NCBI RefSeq assembly: GCF_013386765.1
Contig: NZ_JACARE010000071.1
Span: 1-37,474, forward strand
Source of the DNA: Pseudomonas yamanorum
Lineage (GTDB): Bacteria; Pseudomonadota; Gammaproteobacteria; Pseudomonadales; Pseudomonadaceae
DNA length: 37,474 nt
Direction of reading: 5' to 3'
The position numbers and the translations under genes were made by a program. The first letter of the stretch is position 1. Each line of letters opens with the position of its first letter. Shown here one piece after another: positions 17,523 through 25,223 of this stretch. Below the pieces are notes generated by a model. The model had not been told where the DNA came from, ran no database searches, and saw nothing but the letters and a program-made list of their open reading frames with translations.

Positions 17523-17531
17523 TCCGAGCGA

Positions 17532-18431
17532 TCAGTGAGAGTCCGCGTCCCACACCCAGTTCCACACGCCCGGCAGATGCACCACTTCGTCGGCGTCCTT
17601 TACCGTGCGGGCCATGGCGGCGCGCTGCAAGGCCGCCCGGTCGGTATAGAACGGCTGCGTAGCGACCGGTACGCCGTTGATGTGCGCACTGTCCATCAGG
17701 ATTTGCAGGTATTCCTTCAGGTGCCAGGCGGTGTAGCGGTTGATGTCGTGAAAGGTCACCACCACCGGAATCACACCGTCCACGGTCGGTAACTCACCCT
17801 TGGCAATGCGCTCGCGCAGTACCGACAACTGGCGTATCAGGTTCTCCCGACGACGCGGGCTGCCGTTGAATACCCAGATCACCCCGTCATTCGCACTCAG
17901 GTCCGTGAGCAGCACATGCATCCCATGCTGCTGGTAGGCGGCGAACGTGCGTTTGTCGTAATTCCAGAACGGCGGGCGTACCAGCGTGGGTGGCTGGCCG
18001 GTGATGGACTGAAGGGTCGACGAACCCAGGCTGAGGTAGTGCTCCAGCTCAACCGGATTCTGCGAGCGATGATTGCTGTGCCACGGCGTGGCGGTGTGGA
18101 AGGCCAGGATATGGCCGGCCGCGAATTCCCGCTCCATGGTCTTGCGACCCCGTAGGTTGCCGCCGGAGCGGGGCGCCTCGGTCTGCAAAAAGAACACCGC
18201 CTTGATGCCCGGCTGTATCGGGTTATTCGCCAGGTCAGCCATCACCGAGCGGCTGGGGTTCATAAAACCCGAAGCGCTGGGGCCGTCATCGAAGGTCAGC
18301 AAAAAACGAATTGGCGCTTCGGTTTTCAGGCGTTGTTCGGTCTGCGGTGTGAGGGCCAGGGGCGGACCAATACAGCCGCTGAGGCTCAGGGCCAGGACCA
18401 ATAGGGCCGATGCGATGGCGAAGGGTTTCAT
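17532..18431 (-). CDS. NodB-type polysaccharide deacetylase lipoprotein
   Basis: Predicted carbohydrate esterase family 4 (NodB) protein. The chosen ATG starts a lipoprotein signal peptide, MKPFAIASALLVLALSLSGC, with the lipidated cysteine at residue 20. The family motifs are in order: TFDDGP with D48 and D49; a metal-histidine segment (H112, H118, H121 in FHTATPWHSNH); RPPFWNYD from R152; TDLSAND; and FHDIN with H228 near the C terminus. It should act in the periplasm or on the outer membrane, probably removing acetyl groups from a glycan; the substrate is not evident. No strong ribosome site precedes this ATG, and upstream in-frame ATGs (for example at 18479) would bury the signal peptide. 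Confidence 0.8.
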   Translation of the reverse strand: MKPFAIASALLVLALSLSGCIGPPLALTPQTEQRLKTEAPIRFLLTFDDGPSASGFMNPSRSVMADLANNPIQPGIKAVFFLQTEAPRSGGNLRGRKTMEREFAAGHILAFHTATPWHSNHRSQNPVELEHYLSLGSSTLQSITGQPPTLVRPPFWNYDKRTFAAYQQHGMHVLLTDLSANDGVIWVFNGSPRRRENLIRQLSVLRERIAKGELPTVDGVIPVVVTFHDINRYTAWHLKEYLQILMDSAHINGVPVATQPFYTDRAALQRAAMARTVKDADEVVHLPGVWNWVWDADSH

Positions 18432-18513
18432 GGTGGACGGCGGACTCGAAGACGTTGGCTGCTGGTTCGGGTCATCCATGACACGCGCACCATACAGCAA
18501 GTCCCGCGAGGCT

Positions 18514-18555
18514 TTACAGCAGGCTTGGCGGGTAACTGACGATCAGCCGGTTATC
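18514..18555 (-). pseudogene. Orphan 3' end of an OprD-type porin gene
   Basis: On the minus strand this reads DNRLIVSYPPSLL and a stop: the last 13 codons plus stop of an OprD-family porin, with nothing of the rest of the gene. It matches the true porin 3' end (20203-20244) at 39 of 42 bases and lies on the opposite side of metallopeptidase copy 2, whose stop is 10 bp upstream in another frame. It is best read as one half of a direct repeat left by an insertion. Confidence 0.85.
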
Positions 18556-18565
18556 GCACAACGTG

Positions 18566-20083
18566 TCAGGAGTAACGACGGCGCAAGGGCCTGCCCATTT
18601 CTTCGTGCAACGTATTTTCGGTAAAGGGTTTGGGGTTGGTTGACGTGGCTGGCGTGGCGGGGTCGTTATCGAAGTCGAACGGCGGGGCGTCAGTTTCAAG
18701 GCCGACCGCCTGGCGTTCGTTATTGGCCACGTACCGTGGCGACTCGCCTGGATGCCCCTCCAGCATGAACCCGGGAAGAAACGTGCCGTTGGCACCGTTA
18801 TAGGCGTGCGCCAGTTCATGGTACAGCATGGTCAAGGGGGGGGCGACATTGCCAGGGGTGATGTGTAAGGACGTCCGGTTGAAACGGATATAAGCCTGAG
18901 TTGCACTAGAGCCGGGTACGCCGTTTTTGATCGCGCCTTCAATAGGGCCGTCGGTATCGACTGGCGAGTGTTGCATCCACGCCCTCAATTCCTCGCTATC
19001 GAAAACGTATTGGCTGTCATCGATATGAAGTTCTTCCTTGATCGTGACGGGCCCACCGTTTTTTCTGGCCGCCGCATCCATTGCCATCAGCATCGCCTGG
19101 CCGCTGGGTGAGTTGCGCAGCAGTTCAAGGTCATCCGCGACGCGCTGCCTGAAGGCGTCCGAACCTTCGACGGCCAGGCCCTGGGCGCCTGCGGTACTGG
19201 GTGTTACCTGGCTGACGGTTGAACGGCGGGCGCCGTAGACCGTGTCGCCGGCCTTGCCATAGATGAGGTTTTCGCCTCCATTGGAGAAGACCCTGTCGTT
19301 ACCCAGGCCGGTGTAGAACGTAGTCCGATCATGACCCACCAGCACATCATCGCCCCGGCCTCCATGGATGACCGTATGGCCATTGCCCGCGTAAAGATGA
19401 TCGTTGCCCTGGCCACCGTCCAGGTAACTCTGTTTGCCGCAGGTTCCAGCCCCGGCATACAACCGGTCATTACCGTTGTTGCCATACATCACGTGGCTGC
19501 CGGTGCCGCCCGTGATCAGGTCGTCGCCATCATTGCCTTCGGCGTAGCCTGTGCCGTCGGCCAGGCGAAGGGTGTCGTTGCCCGCGCCGCCGAACAGCCA
19601 TGTTGCGCCGCCGCCCGCCTGGACGTGGTCGTGACCGTCACCGGCTTCGACTTTGACGGCAAGCCTGACATCACTGTCAATCCTTACCCGGTCATTGCCG
19701 CCCTGGGTCTTGATATGCAGCAGTGGCGGCGGCCCATCCTGCGTGTCCGAGGGCTTAAGCCAATAGGATCGGCCATTCACGCTGACCCGTAACTGCCCAC
19801 TGTGGTGTTTGCTGATGTGCACGATGTCTGGGTGATTGCCGGTTTCAATCAGCAGGGTGTCATTCAGTATTTCCGCCTGGTCGGGGTGCCGGAGATCCCA
19901 GGTGACCACCCGGCTGGCGTGCAGGTTGCCATCATTGATCAGCGTGCTGGTCTTGATTTGAATGGGCTCCTGCACATGCTGTGGTAACCGTACGGGCGGA
20001 TCGTAGGCGGGCGGATGACGAAAATCTATGCTGTTCAATGGCGTGGCCTTCAAGTCGGGAGGGTGGGTTTTCAGCTGCGCCAT
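18566..20083 (-). CDS. M91 (NleD-like) zinc metallopeptidase with RTX-like repeats, copy 2
   Basis: Paralogue of the 13634-15247 gene with the same architecture. A conserved ETGNHPDIVHI segment precedes a series of beta-roll repeats (GGNDRVRI, GDGHDHV, GGAGNDTLRL, GNDGDDLI, GNNGNDRLYAG, GGQGNDHLYAG, GGRGDDVLVG, GLGNDRVF), which are more regular than in copy 1. A C-terminal peptidase domain follows with HELAH (422-426 from the chosen start), NNERQAVGLE and TENTLHEEMGRPLRRRY. The catalytic ends of the two copies are nearly alignable residue by residue, while the N-terminal halves diverge. No signal peptide is seen. The start is uncertain: the ATG at 20083 gives 505 residues, another at 20173 gives 535, and neither has a good ribosome site. 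The gene is bracketed by a 42-bp direct repeat of the porin 3' end. Confidence 0.73.
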   Translation of the reverse strand: MAQLKTHPPDLKATPLNSIDFRHPPAYDPPVRLPQHVQEPIQIKTSTLINDGNLHASRVVTWDLRHPDQAEILNDTLLIETGNHPDIVHISKHHSGQLRVSVNGRSYWLKPSDTQDGPPPLLHIKTQGGNDRVRIDSDVRLAVKVEAGDGHDHVQAGGGATWLFGGAGNDTLRLADGTGYAEGNDGDDLITGGTGSHVMYGNNGNDRLYAGAGTCGKQSYLDGGQGNDHLYAGNGHTVIHGGRGDDVLVGHDRTTFYTGLGNDRVFSNGGENLIYGKAGDTVYGARRSTVSQVTPSTAGAQGLAVEGSDAFRQRVADDLELLRNSPSGQAMLMAMDAAARKNGGPVTIKEELHIDDSQYVFDSEELRAWMQHSPVDTDGPIEGAIKNGVPGSSATQAYIRFNRTSLHITPGNVAPPLTMLYHELAHAYNGANGTFLPGFMLEGHPGESPRYVANNERQAVGLETDAPPFDFDNDPATPATSTNPKPFTENTLHEEMGRPLRRRYS

Positions 20084-20202
20084 CAGAGGGCGAGAGCATC
20101 GCCTGCCGACACGTGCGGCAGGTATACCTCTACGTTCTCTATCGAGCGGGACTGGTTCCACCCGGTATTGCATCGAACTGATTCAGCACGTGCGCCGCCG
20201 GC

Positions 20203-20244
20203 TTACAGCAGGCTTATCGGGTAACTGACGATCAGCCGGTTTTC
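20203..20244 (-). repeat. 42-bp direct repeat, porin-internal copy
   Basis: The last 13 codons and stop of the intact porin gene. The partner copy is at 18514-18555, 1,689 bp away, in the same orientation with three mismatches. The unit between them contains only metallopeptidase copy 2. Confidence 0.85.
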
Positions 20245-21453
20245 ATCAAACTCATTGTTGTTGTAGTCCCGGCGCATGCTGGAATTGCGCCAGCGCACAT
20301 TGAGGTCTTTCAACGTTCCGCTTTGCACCACGTAGCCCACTTCGCTTTCCCGTCCCCATTCCCTGCCGTCGGTCACCGTGCCGCTGTGTACGTTGCTGCC
20401 GCTGATGTAGCGGTTCATCAACGTCAGGCCTGGGATGCCCAGGGCGGCGAAGTTGTAGTCGTGGCGCACTTGCCAGGATTTTTCCCGGGCGTTGTCGTAG
20501 CTGGCGTTGTAGCTGTCGTTGGCCAGGGTGCCGCCGCTGGTGCCGTTGACCCGCATCCAGGCGCTGTTGCCGGTGAGTTTTTGCAGGCCCACGTAGAAGG
20601 TGTTGCCGCCGTATCGAGCCGAGAACAAGCCGGACCAGGTCTTGTTGTCGAGGTCGCCGGCGCGGGCGCTGCCGTCGTCCTTGCCGTAGAAGAACCCGAG
20701 GTTGGCGCCCAGGGTCCAGTCGCCCACGGGCTGGCTGTGGATCAGGTTGAGGTATTGCTGGCTGTAGATGTCCTTGAGCTGGGCGTTCCACACGCCGATC
20801 TGGGTGCGTTTGTCGTTGAAGGCATATTCGCCGCCCTGGAAGTTGAAGCGGTCGGAGGTGAACGCGGTTTTCCCGAACATCGACATGTCGGTCATGCTGC
20901 TGTCGTCCCGCGGGCTGTTGGCGCGGAACTGGCCACCGTACAGGGTCAGGCCGTCGATTTCTTTGGAAGTGATTTGCCCGCCGCGCAGGGTTTGCGGGAG
21001 TGAGCGGCCATCGTCGGAACGCAGGATCGGCAGCACCGGCATCCACTCGCCCACCTTCACTTCGGTCTTCGAGATCCGGGCCTTGAACGCAACGCCGAGG
21101 CGTCCGAAGTTATCGGCGGGCTCGCCATCGCGGTCCAGCGGCAGGAGTTGGGTACCGCCGGTGCCGCGTCCGCCATCGAGCTTCTGCGAGCTCAGGCCGA
21201 GCACGTCCATACCGAACCCGACGGTGCCTTGGGTGAAACCGGACCTGGCGTCGAGAATGAAACTTTGCGTCCACTCCTGTGCGCCGCCCTGGGCTTTGGT
21301 CGGGTTGGTGAAGTTGCGGTTGAAGAAGAAGTTGCGCAGGTTGAGGTTGGCGCTGGCGTCTTCGAGAAAGCCGTGTTCTTCGGCGAGAACGGGAAGGGCG
21401 AGACTGGCAACAGCGGTTGCCAGCAATAGCTGGCGCGGGTCAAGGATGCTCAT
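20203..21453 (-). CDS. OprD/BenF-family outer-membrane porin
   Basis: Substrate-specific porin of the OprD family, a monomeric 18-strand barrel for small carboxylates. The chosen ATG gives 416 residues with a signal peptide (SILDPRQLLLATAVASLALPVLA) likely cut after residue 24, before EEHGF. Family hallmarks are the N-terminal DASANLNLRNFFFNRNF segment, GRLGVAFKARISKTEVKVG, and the barrel end NRLIVSYPISLL. Position close to the pca genes and a PcaR-like box about 90 bp upstream suggest uptake of protocatechuate, 4-hydroxybenzoate or a related aromatic acid; a BenF-like porin follows the pca cluster in P. putida as I recall. The longer upstream open frame is unsupported. Confidence 0.88.
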   Translation of the reverse strand: MSILDPRQLLLATAVASLALPVLAEEHGFLEDASANLNLRNFFFNRNFTNPTKAQGGAQEWTQSFILDARSGFTQGTVGFGMDVLGLSSQKLDGGRGTGGTQLLPLDRDGEPADNFGRLGVAFKARISKTEVKVGEWMPVLPILRSDDGRSLPQTLRGGQITSKEIDGLTLYGGQFRANSPRDDSSMTDMSMFGKTAFTSDRFNFQGGEYAFNDKRTQIGVWNAQLKDIYSQQYLNLIHSQPVGDWTLGANLGFFYGKDDGSARAGDLDNKTWSGLFSARYGGNTFYVGLQKLTGNSAWMRVNGTSGGTLANDSYNASYDNAREKSWQVRHDYNFAALGIPGLTLMNRYISGSNVHSGTVTDGREWGRESEVGYVVQSGTLKDLNVRWRNSSMRRDYNNNEFDENRLIVSYPISLL

Positions 21454-21544
21454 GGTGTCGGACCTGTTGTTATTGGGGTTATGCAGGTGCGGGCCATGGT
21501 GCGGGGCGGTGCGGGGGCGTTTCAATTGGGGTGGAGCGGGTTTT

Positions 21545-21559
21545 GGGCGATGATCGAAC
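21545..21559 (-). promoter_or_regulatory. Candidate PcaR box upstream of the porin gene
   Basis: The minus strand reads GTTCGATCATCGCCC, matching the PcaR motif GTTCGATAATCGCAC at 13 of 15 positions. It lies 92-106 bp before the porin start, about the same distance as the box before pcaR. Confidence 0.55.
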
Positions 21560-21572
21560 GCAAGTTGCAGGA

Positions 21573-21593
21573 CCAGCCCCGCGGCAGGGCTGG
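21573..21593. other. Hairpin downstream of the J-domain protein gene
   Basis: CCAGCCC and GGGCTGG form a 7-bp stem with a 7-nt loop, 18 bp after the J-protein stop. The T run lies on the plus-strand side, so it is not a classical terminator for the minus-strand operon, though it may still mark its end. Confidence 0.35.
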
Positions 21594-21610
21594 CCGGTTT
21601 TTCGCAAGCG

Positions 21611-23230
21611 TTACAGGCGGGAGGCGGTGAGGCTGGTCCAGGGAAAGGCGGGCAAGTATTTCTGGCAGGCGAGGGTTGCGGCCACCATCACTAACAGGAA
21701 CACGACCTGAAACGGGCTCCAGTAGCTCCAGTGCAGGCCGCTGATCCACGGGTATTTTTCATTGAAGCTTTCGCTGACTTGGCCAATGCGCCGGCGGTGA
21801 AACTGATTGATCAGAATCATGCCCAGGTAGCCCAGCATGCCCATCAGTCCCAGCACGAAGCCGAACATCAACAGCATGCCCACTTGCGGGATACCGTGGC
21901 GCAGCACCAACCAGTATTGATGAGGGTTGAAGCGCTTGGGCAGCAGGCGTTCACTCAGCCACAGGTCGGGGACGATCAGCCGCGACGTGAATGCCGCCCA
22001 GAGCTGGGTGCCACGAATGGCGATCATGGCCGGGATAAAGGTCAGCAGCATGAACATGACCATTTCGGCGACCAGCGTGGTTTTTTTCTGCTGATAAAAC
22101 GCCAGGCCACTGGCGATGGCCAGGCCGCCCCACACCCGGACCCAACTCTGATAAGAGACGGCGCGCGGCAGGAACCTGCGCCAGAAATACACATCGGGCT
22201 GAGGCAGACGCTCAAGCAGCTGCGGGTAGCGCCACGCCAGGGTTTCAGACAGGTGCTGGCAGGCGTTCCATTCGTTGCCGCCAAACGGGTCTGTGAAGCG
22301 ATGCTGCTGTGTGGCGGACATGGGCGTGAGCAGCAGCCGCGCCGCCAGCACGTCCGGTGAGTTGCGCGGACCGTCCTTGGCCTTGGCCAGCAGGTTGTCG
22401 TAGAAGCTTTCCTGCTGGCAGCGCTCCACCAGGCCGCTCCACATCCACTCTGGCTCCGGGTGCACGCCTTTCTGATCGTCCCAGCCAAAGGCCTGGGACA
22501 CCCGCTCGAACAGCGGCACGCTCCACTGCGTTTCGTGGAGCAATTGCAGGATGATGCGTTGCCACTGTTGCTGCAGGTCGAACACCCGCAGCCAGGGTTG
22601 CTGGTTGTACGCCGTGAGCTGGTTGACGAACTCGCGCTCGGCCTTTTGCTCCAACAGTTCCTGAAGCGCCTGGCGGTATTGCTGGAGCAGTTCGTTGGTG
22701 AGCGCTTCGTGTTGCCAGGGCGTCATCACCACGCTTTGCCAGGGCGTCAGCCATTCCAGATGCTGCACGGCCCAGGCGGCAATCGCGCCGCGTTCGCCAG
22801 GGGTATCGAAGCAATGGCGCAGCAGGGCGGCCTGGAAGGCATCCGCACACAGTTGCTGCTGCGCCTGCTCCCAGCGCTCGTTGAGGTTGGCTGCGCTCAG
22901 CCCTTTGATCAGGGCCTGTGCACGAGTCTGCTCGGGCGGTAGCGCGAACGGGGCAGGGCTGACGGGGTGCACGTCGATAAAGTCCGAGTACTGGTTGAGG
23001 CTGCCGTAGGCCTGCTCCGCCACCGGGGCTTCAATGGCTTCGGCTTCTTGCTCTTCATGCTCGGCCCGCCAGCGCGCGATGTTCAGCGCCTGCTCGTAAG
23101 CCTCCCGCAGGCGCTGGAAGCCTTCGGCATCGTCATCCGGGCGGCAGTTTTTGAGCAGGCGCGCATAGCCGCGCTTGATGCTGCGTTCGTCGGCGTCTTC
23201 CGGCAGTTGCAACACTGTCCAACATTCCAT
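21611..23230 (-). CDS. Membrane-anchored J-domain co-chaperone (DjlC-like)
   Basis: Predicted J-domain partner of the adjacent HscC-type Hsp70. The first 60 residues form a J-like domain (WTVLQLPEDADERSIKRGYARLLKNCRPDD, then GFQRLREAYEQAL), but the usual HPD triplet reads RPD. I recall similar variants in the E. coli DjlB/DjlC group. A long alpha-helical middle region follows (about 100-370). The C-terminal third has four hydrophobic membrane segments (about 365-385, 392-412, 450-475 and 515-532). At 539 residues it is large for the group. Topology suggests the J domain is cytoplasmic and the protein fixed in the inner membrane. The ribosome site GGAG overlaps the hscC stop, so the two genes form an operon. 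Confidence 0.75.
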   Translation of the reverse strand: MECWTVLQLPEDADERSIKRGYARLLKNCRPDDDAEGFQRLREAYEQALNIARWRAEHEEQEAEAIEAPVAEQAYGSLNQYSDFIDVHPVSPAPFALPPEQTRAQALIKGLSAANLNERWEQAQQQLCADAFQAALLRHCFDTPGERGAIAAWAVQHLEWLTPWQSVVMTPWQHEALTNELLQQYRQALQELLEQKAEREFVNQLTAYNQQPWLRVFDLQQQWQRIILQLLHETQWSVPLFERVSQAFGWDDQKGVHPEPEWMWSGLVERCQQESFYDNLLAKAKDGPRNSPDVLAARLLLTPMSATQQHRFTDPFGGNEWNACQHLSETLAWRYPQLLERLPQPDVYFWRRFLPRAVSYQSWVRVWGGLAIASGLAFYQQKKTTLVAEMVMFMLLTFIPAMIAIRGTQLWAAFTSRLIVPDLWLSERLLPKRFNPHQYWLVLRHGIPQVGMLLMFGFVLGLMGMLGYLGMILINQFHRRRIGQVSESFNEKYPWISGLHWSYWSPFQVVFLLVMVAATLACQKYLPAFPWTSLTASRL

Positions 23231-23242
23231 GTCGCAGGCTCC

Positions 23243-24940
23243 CTAGCGCCAGATGCCACTGTCCAGTTGTTCCAGTTGCCGGGTGAGTTCAGTGCGGGCT
23301 TCACGGATACGACGTTCGTCCTGGGTGTCGAGCACTTGCTGGAACTGCGCCGCCCAATGGCCCAACTGCTCACGCAATTCCCCCAGGTTTTCCTGGTAGA
23401 GCCGCTCCAGGCGTGCGGTCAGCACGGTGTTGACCTGTTGGTCCCTCGGGTGAATCTTCAGCAGCGCCAGGGCTTGCAGGCGTTGCTGGATTTCGTCCGC
23501 GGTCAGTACGCCGGGGTTGTTCTCGATCACCAGCGAGTGTTGCTCGCCCGTCAGCGGAATACTTACCTGGGCTTCCAGCAGGCCGTTGTTGTCATAGGTG
23601 AAGCGCACATCCAGCGAGACCTCACCGGCCTTGCGCTTGGGCACATCAATTTCCAGCTCGCCGAGCTTGATGTTGTCTTTCACCAGGCGGCTTTCGCCCT
23701 GGAAGATTTTCAGCAGTACCTGGGCCTGGTTGTCGTGCATGGTGTGCACGGTTTTGACGCGGCTCACCGGCACGCTGCTGTTGCGCTCGATCAGCGGCAG
23801 GTAATGGCCGCTTTCGATGTGGTTACCGTACTGGGTCGAGGTTTCGATGCCCAGGGTGTAAGGGCAGACGTCGGTCAGCACCACTTCTTCCAGCGCCGCC
23901 GAACGTGCCTTGAGCGCGGCTTGAATCGCGGCGCCGTGGGCGACGACCTGGTCGGGGTCGAGGCTGATGGACGGGAAGCGCCCGAACAATCCGGCGGCCA
24001 GCTTGCGCACCAGCGGCATGCGCGTGGTGCCGCCCACCAGCAGGATCTCGTCCAGGTCGCCGACCCGGATGCGCGCGTCCCGCAGCGCCCGTTCAATCGG
24101 GGTGCGCAGGCGTTCAAGCAGCGGCGTGAAGAGTTTGGCCAGTTCCTGCTGGGTGATGGTGTGGGTCCATTGCTGGCCATCCACGCGCAACGTGAACTCG
24201 GCGCTGTCGTCCTGGCCGAGGGCCTTGCGCACCCGTTCGGCTTCGCGTCGCAGGGGTTGCAGCACCGAGGCCCGTGGCGGGAAACCTTGGACGTTGCGCT
24301 GGCTGTCGATGAAATGGTCGAGCAGCAGGGTGTCGAAATCTTCGCCGCCGAGGAAGTTGTCACCGGCGCTGGCGCGCACTTCCATGACGCCGTCGAACAG
24401 CTCGATAATCGACACGTCAAAGGTGCCGCCGCCAAGGTCGAACACCAGGAACGAGGTTTCCTTGTCCCGCTGGTGCAGGCCGTAGGCGAGGGCGGCGGCG
24501 GTGGGTTCGTTGATCAGCTTTTCGATGTTCAGGCCGGCCAGTTCACCGGCGATGCGGGTGGCCTTGCGCTGGCCGTCACTGAAGTAGGCGGGCACGCTGA
24601 TCACGGCTTCCGTGACGGTGTGGCCGTAGGTGCGCTCGATGTCTTCCTTGAGGCTTTTGAGCACCAGCGCCGAGAGCTCTTCCGGGCGGAACAGCCGGTC
24701 GCCCAGGCGCACTTCAGTGGCGCTGCCCATGTAGCGCTTGAACAACGAGGTGGTCAGTTGCGGGTGAGTGTGCAGCCGCTCGCGTGCGGCCTGGCCCACC
24801 AGAATCCGGCCCTGGTCATCCAGCCCGACCACGCTTGGGGTCAGGAACTGGCCAAGGGCGTTGGGCACCAACTCGGTGGTATCGCCGCGCCATACGGCGG
24901 CAAGACTGTTGGTGGTCCCCAGGTCGATTCCTACGATCAT
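23243..24940 (-). CDS. hscC: HscC-type Hsp70 chaperone
   Basis: Specialised DnaK homologue of the HscC class. The 565-residue protein begins VGIDLGTTNSLAAVW, with the ATPase motifs SLFKRYMG (K68 in the place of the catalytic lysine), VFDLGGGTFDVSIIE at 167-180, and LVGGTTRMP at 301-309, followed by a substrate-binding domain and a short helical C terminus. Its length matches E. coli HscC (about 556) rather than DnaK (638). The ATG at 24940 has GGGAG 9 bp upstream. It is the first gene of a two-gene operon with a J-domain protein and has no GrpE gene nearby. Clients are unknown. Confidence 0.9.
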   Translation of the reverse strand: MIVGIDLGTTNSLAAVWRGDTTELVPNALGQFLTPSVVGLDDQGRILVGQAARERLHTHPQLTTSLFKRYMGSATEVRLGDRLFRPEELSALVLKSLKEDIERTYGHTVTEAVISVPAYFSDGQRKATRIAGELAGLNIEKLINEPTAAALAYGLHQRDKETSFLVFDLGGGTFDVSIIELFDGVMEVRASAGDNFLGGEDFDTLLLDHFIDSQRNVQGFPPRASVLQPLRREAERVRKALGQDDSAEFTLRVDGQQWTHTITQQELAKLFTPLLERLRTPIERALRDARIRVGDLDEILLVGGTTRMPLVRKLAAGLFGRFPSISLDPDQVVAHGAAIQAALKARSAALEEVVLTDVCPYTLGIETSTQYGNHIESGHYLPLIERNSSVPVSRVKTVHTMHDNQAQVLLKIFQGESRLVKDNIKLGELEIDVPKRKAGEVSLDVRFTYDNNGLLEAQVSIPLTGEQHSLVIENNPGVLTADEIQQRLQALALLKIHPRDQQVNTVLTARLERLYQENLGELREQLGHWAAQFQQVLDTQDERRIREARTELTRQLEQLDSGIWR

Positions 24941-25050
24941 TACGACAAGCTCCCTCTGTGGTCTGTAAGAATCTGTTACCAATTTTACCCTGATGTCCGG
25001 CGCGAAACGCAACCCACATTAGACCAGTGCCGCTCCCGGATCTGAAATGC

Positions 25051-25156
25051 ACGCCCCTGTGGGAGCCGGGCTTGCCCGCGATGCAGGCGCCGCGGTCTGC
25101 CAGACACACCGCAGCGATCCCATCGCAGCCTCGCCAAGGCTCGACAGCTCCTACCT
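25051..25156. repeat. REP/REPIN element between hscC and the efflux operon
   Basis: A REP unit TGTGGGAGCCGGGCTTGCC (25059-25077) is followed by a degenerate inverted partner ending GACAGCTCCTACC (25143-25155). The spacer holds CCGCGGTCTGCCAGACACACC, like the spacer of the 35560-35645 element. Confidence 0.65.
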
Positions 25157-25175
25157 TGATCTTTGTTACAGGCAT

Positions 25176-25209
25176 AAAAAAACCGCCTCCCGTGAGGGAA
25201 GCGGTTTTT
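25176..25209 (-). terminator. Rho-independent terminator of the efflux operon
   Basis: AACCGCCTCCC (25181-25191) and GGGAAGCGGTT (25196-25206) pair with one mismatch around a GTGA loop. T-rich runs lie on both sides, so it can stop transcription from ttgC on the minus strand. Confidence 0.85.
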
Positions 25210-25223
25210 GTGTTACCGGGCTA

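Noticed and set aside
18514..18819. A 101-residue frame ending in the porin-like tail
   Set aside because: Only its last 13 codons resemble a porin; the rest is an out-of-frame reading of metallopeptidase copy 2.
22967..25045. A 692-residue plus-strand frame opposite hscC
   Set aside because: Shadow of a clear Hsp70 gene; no domain is recognisable.
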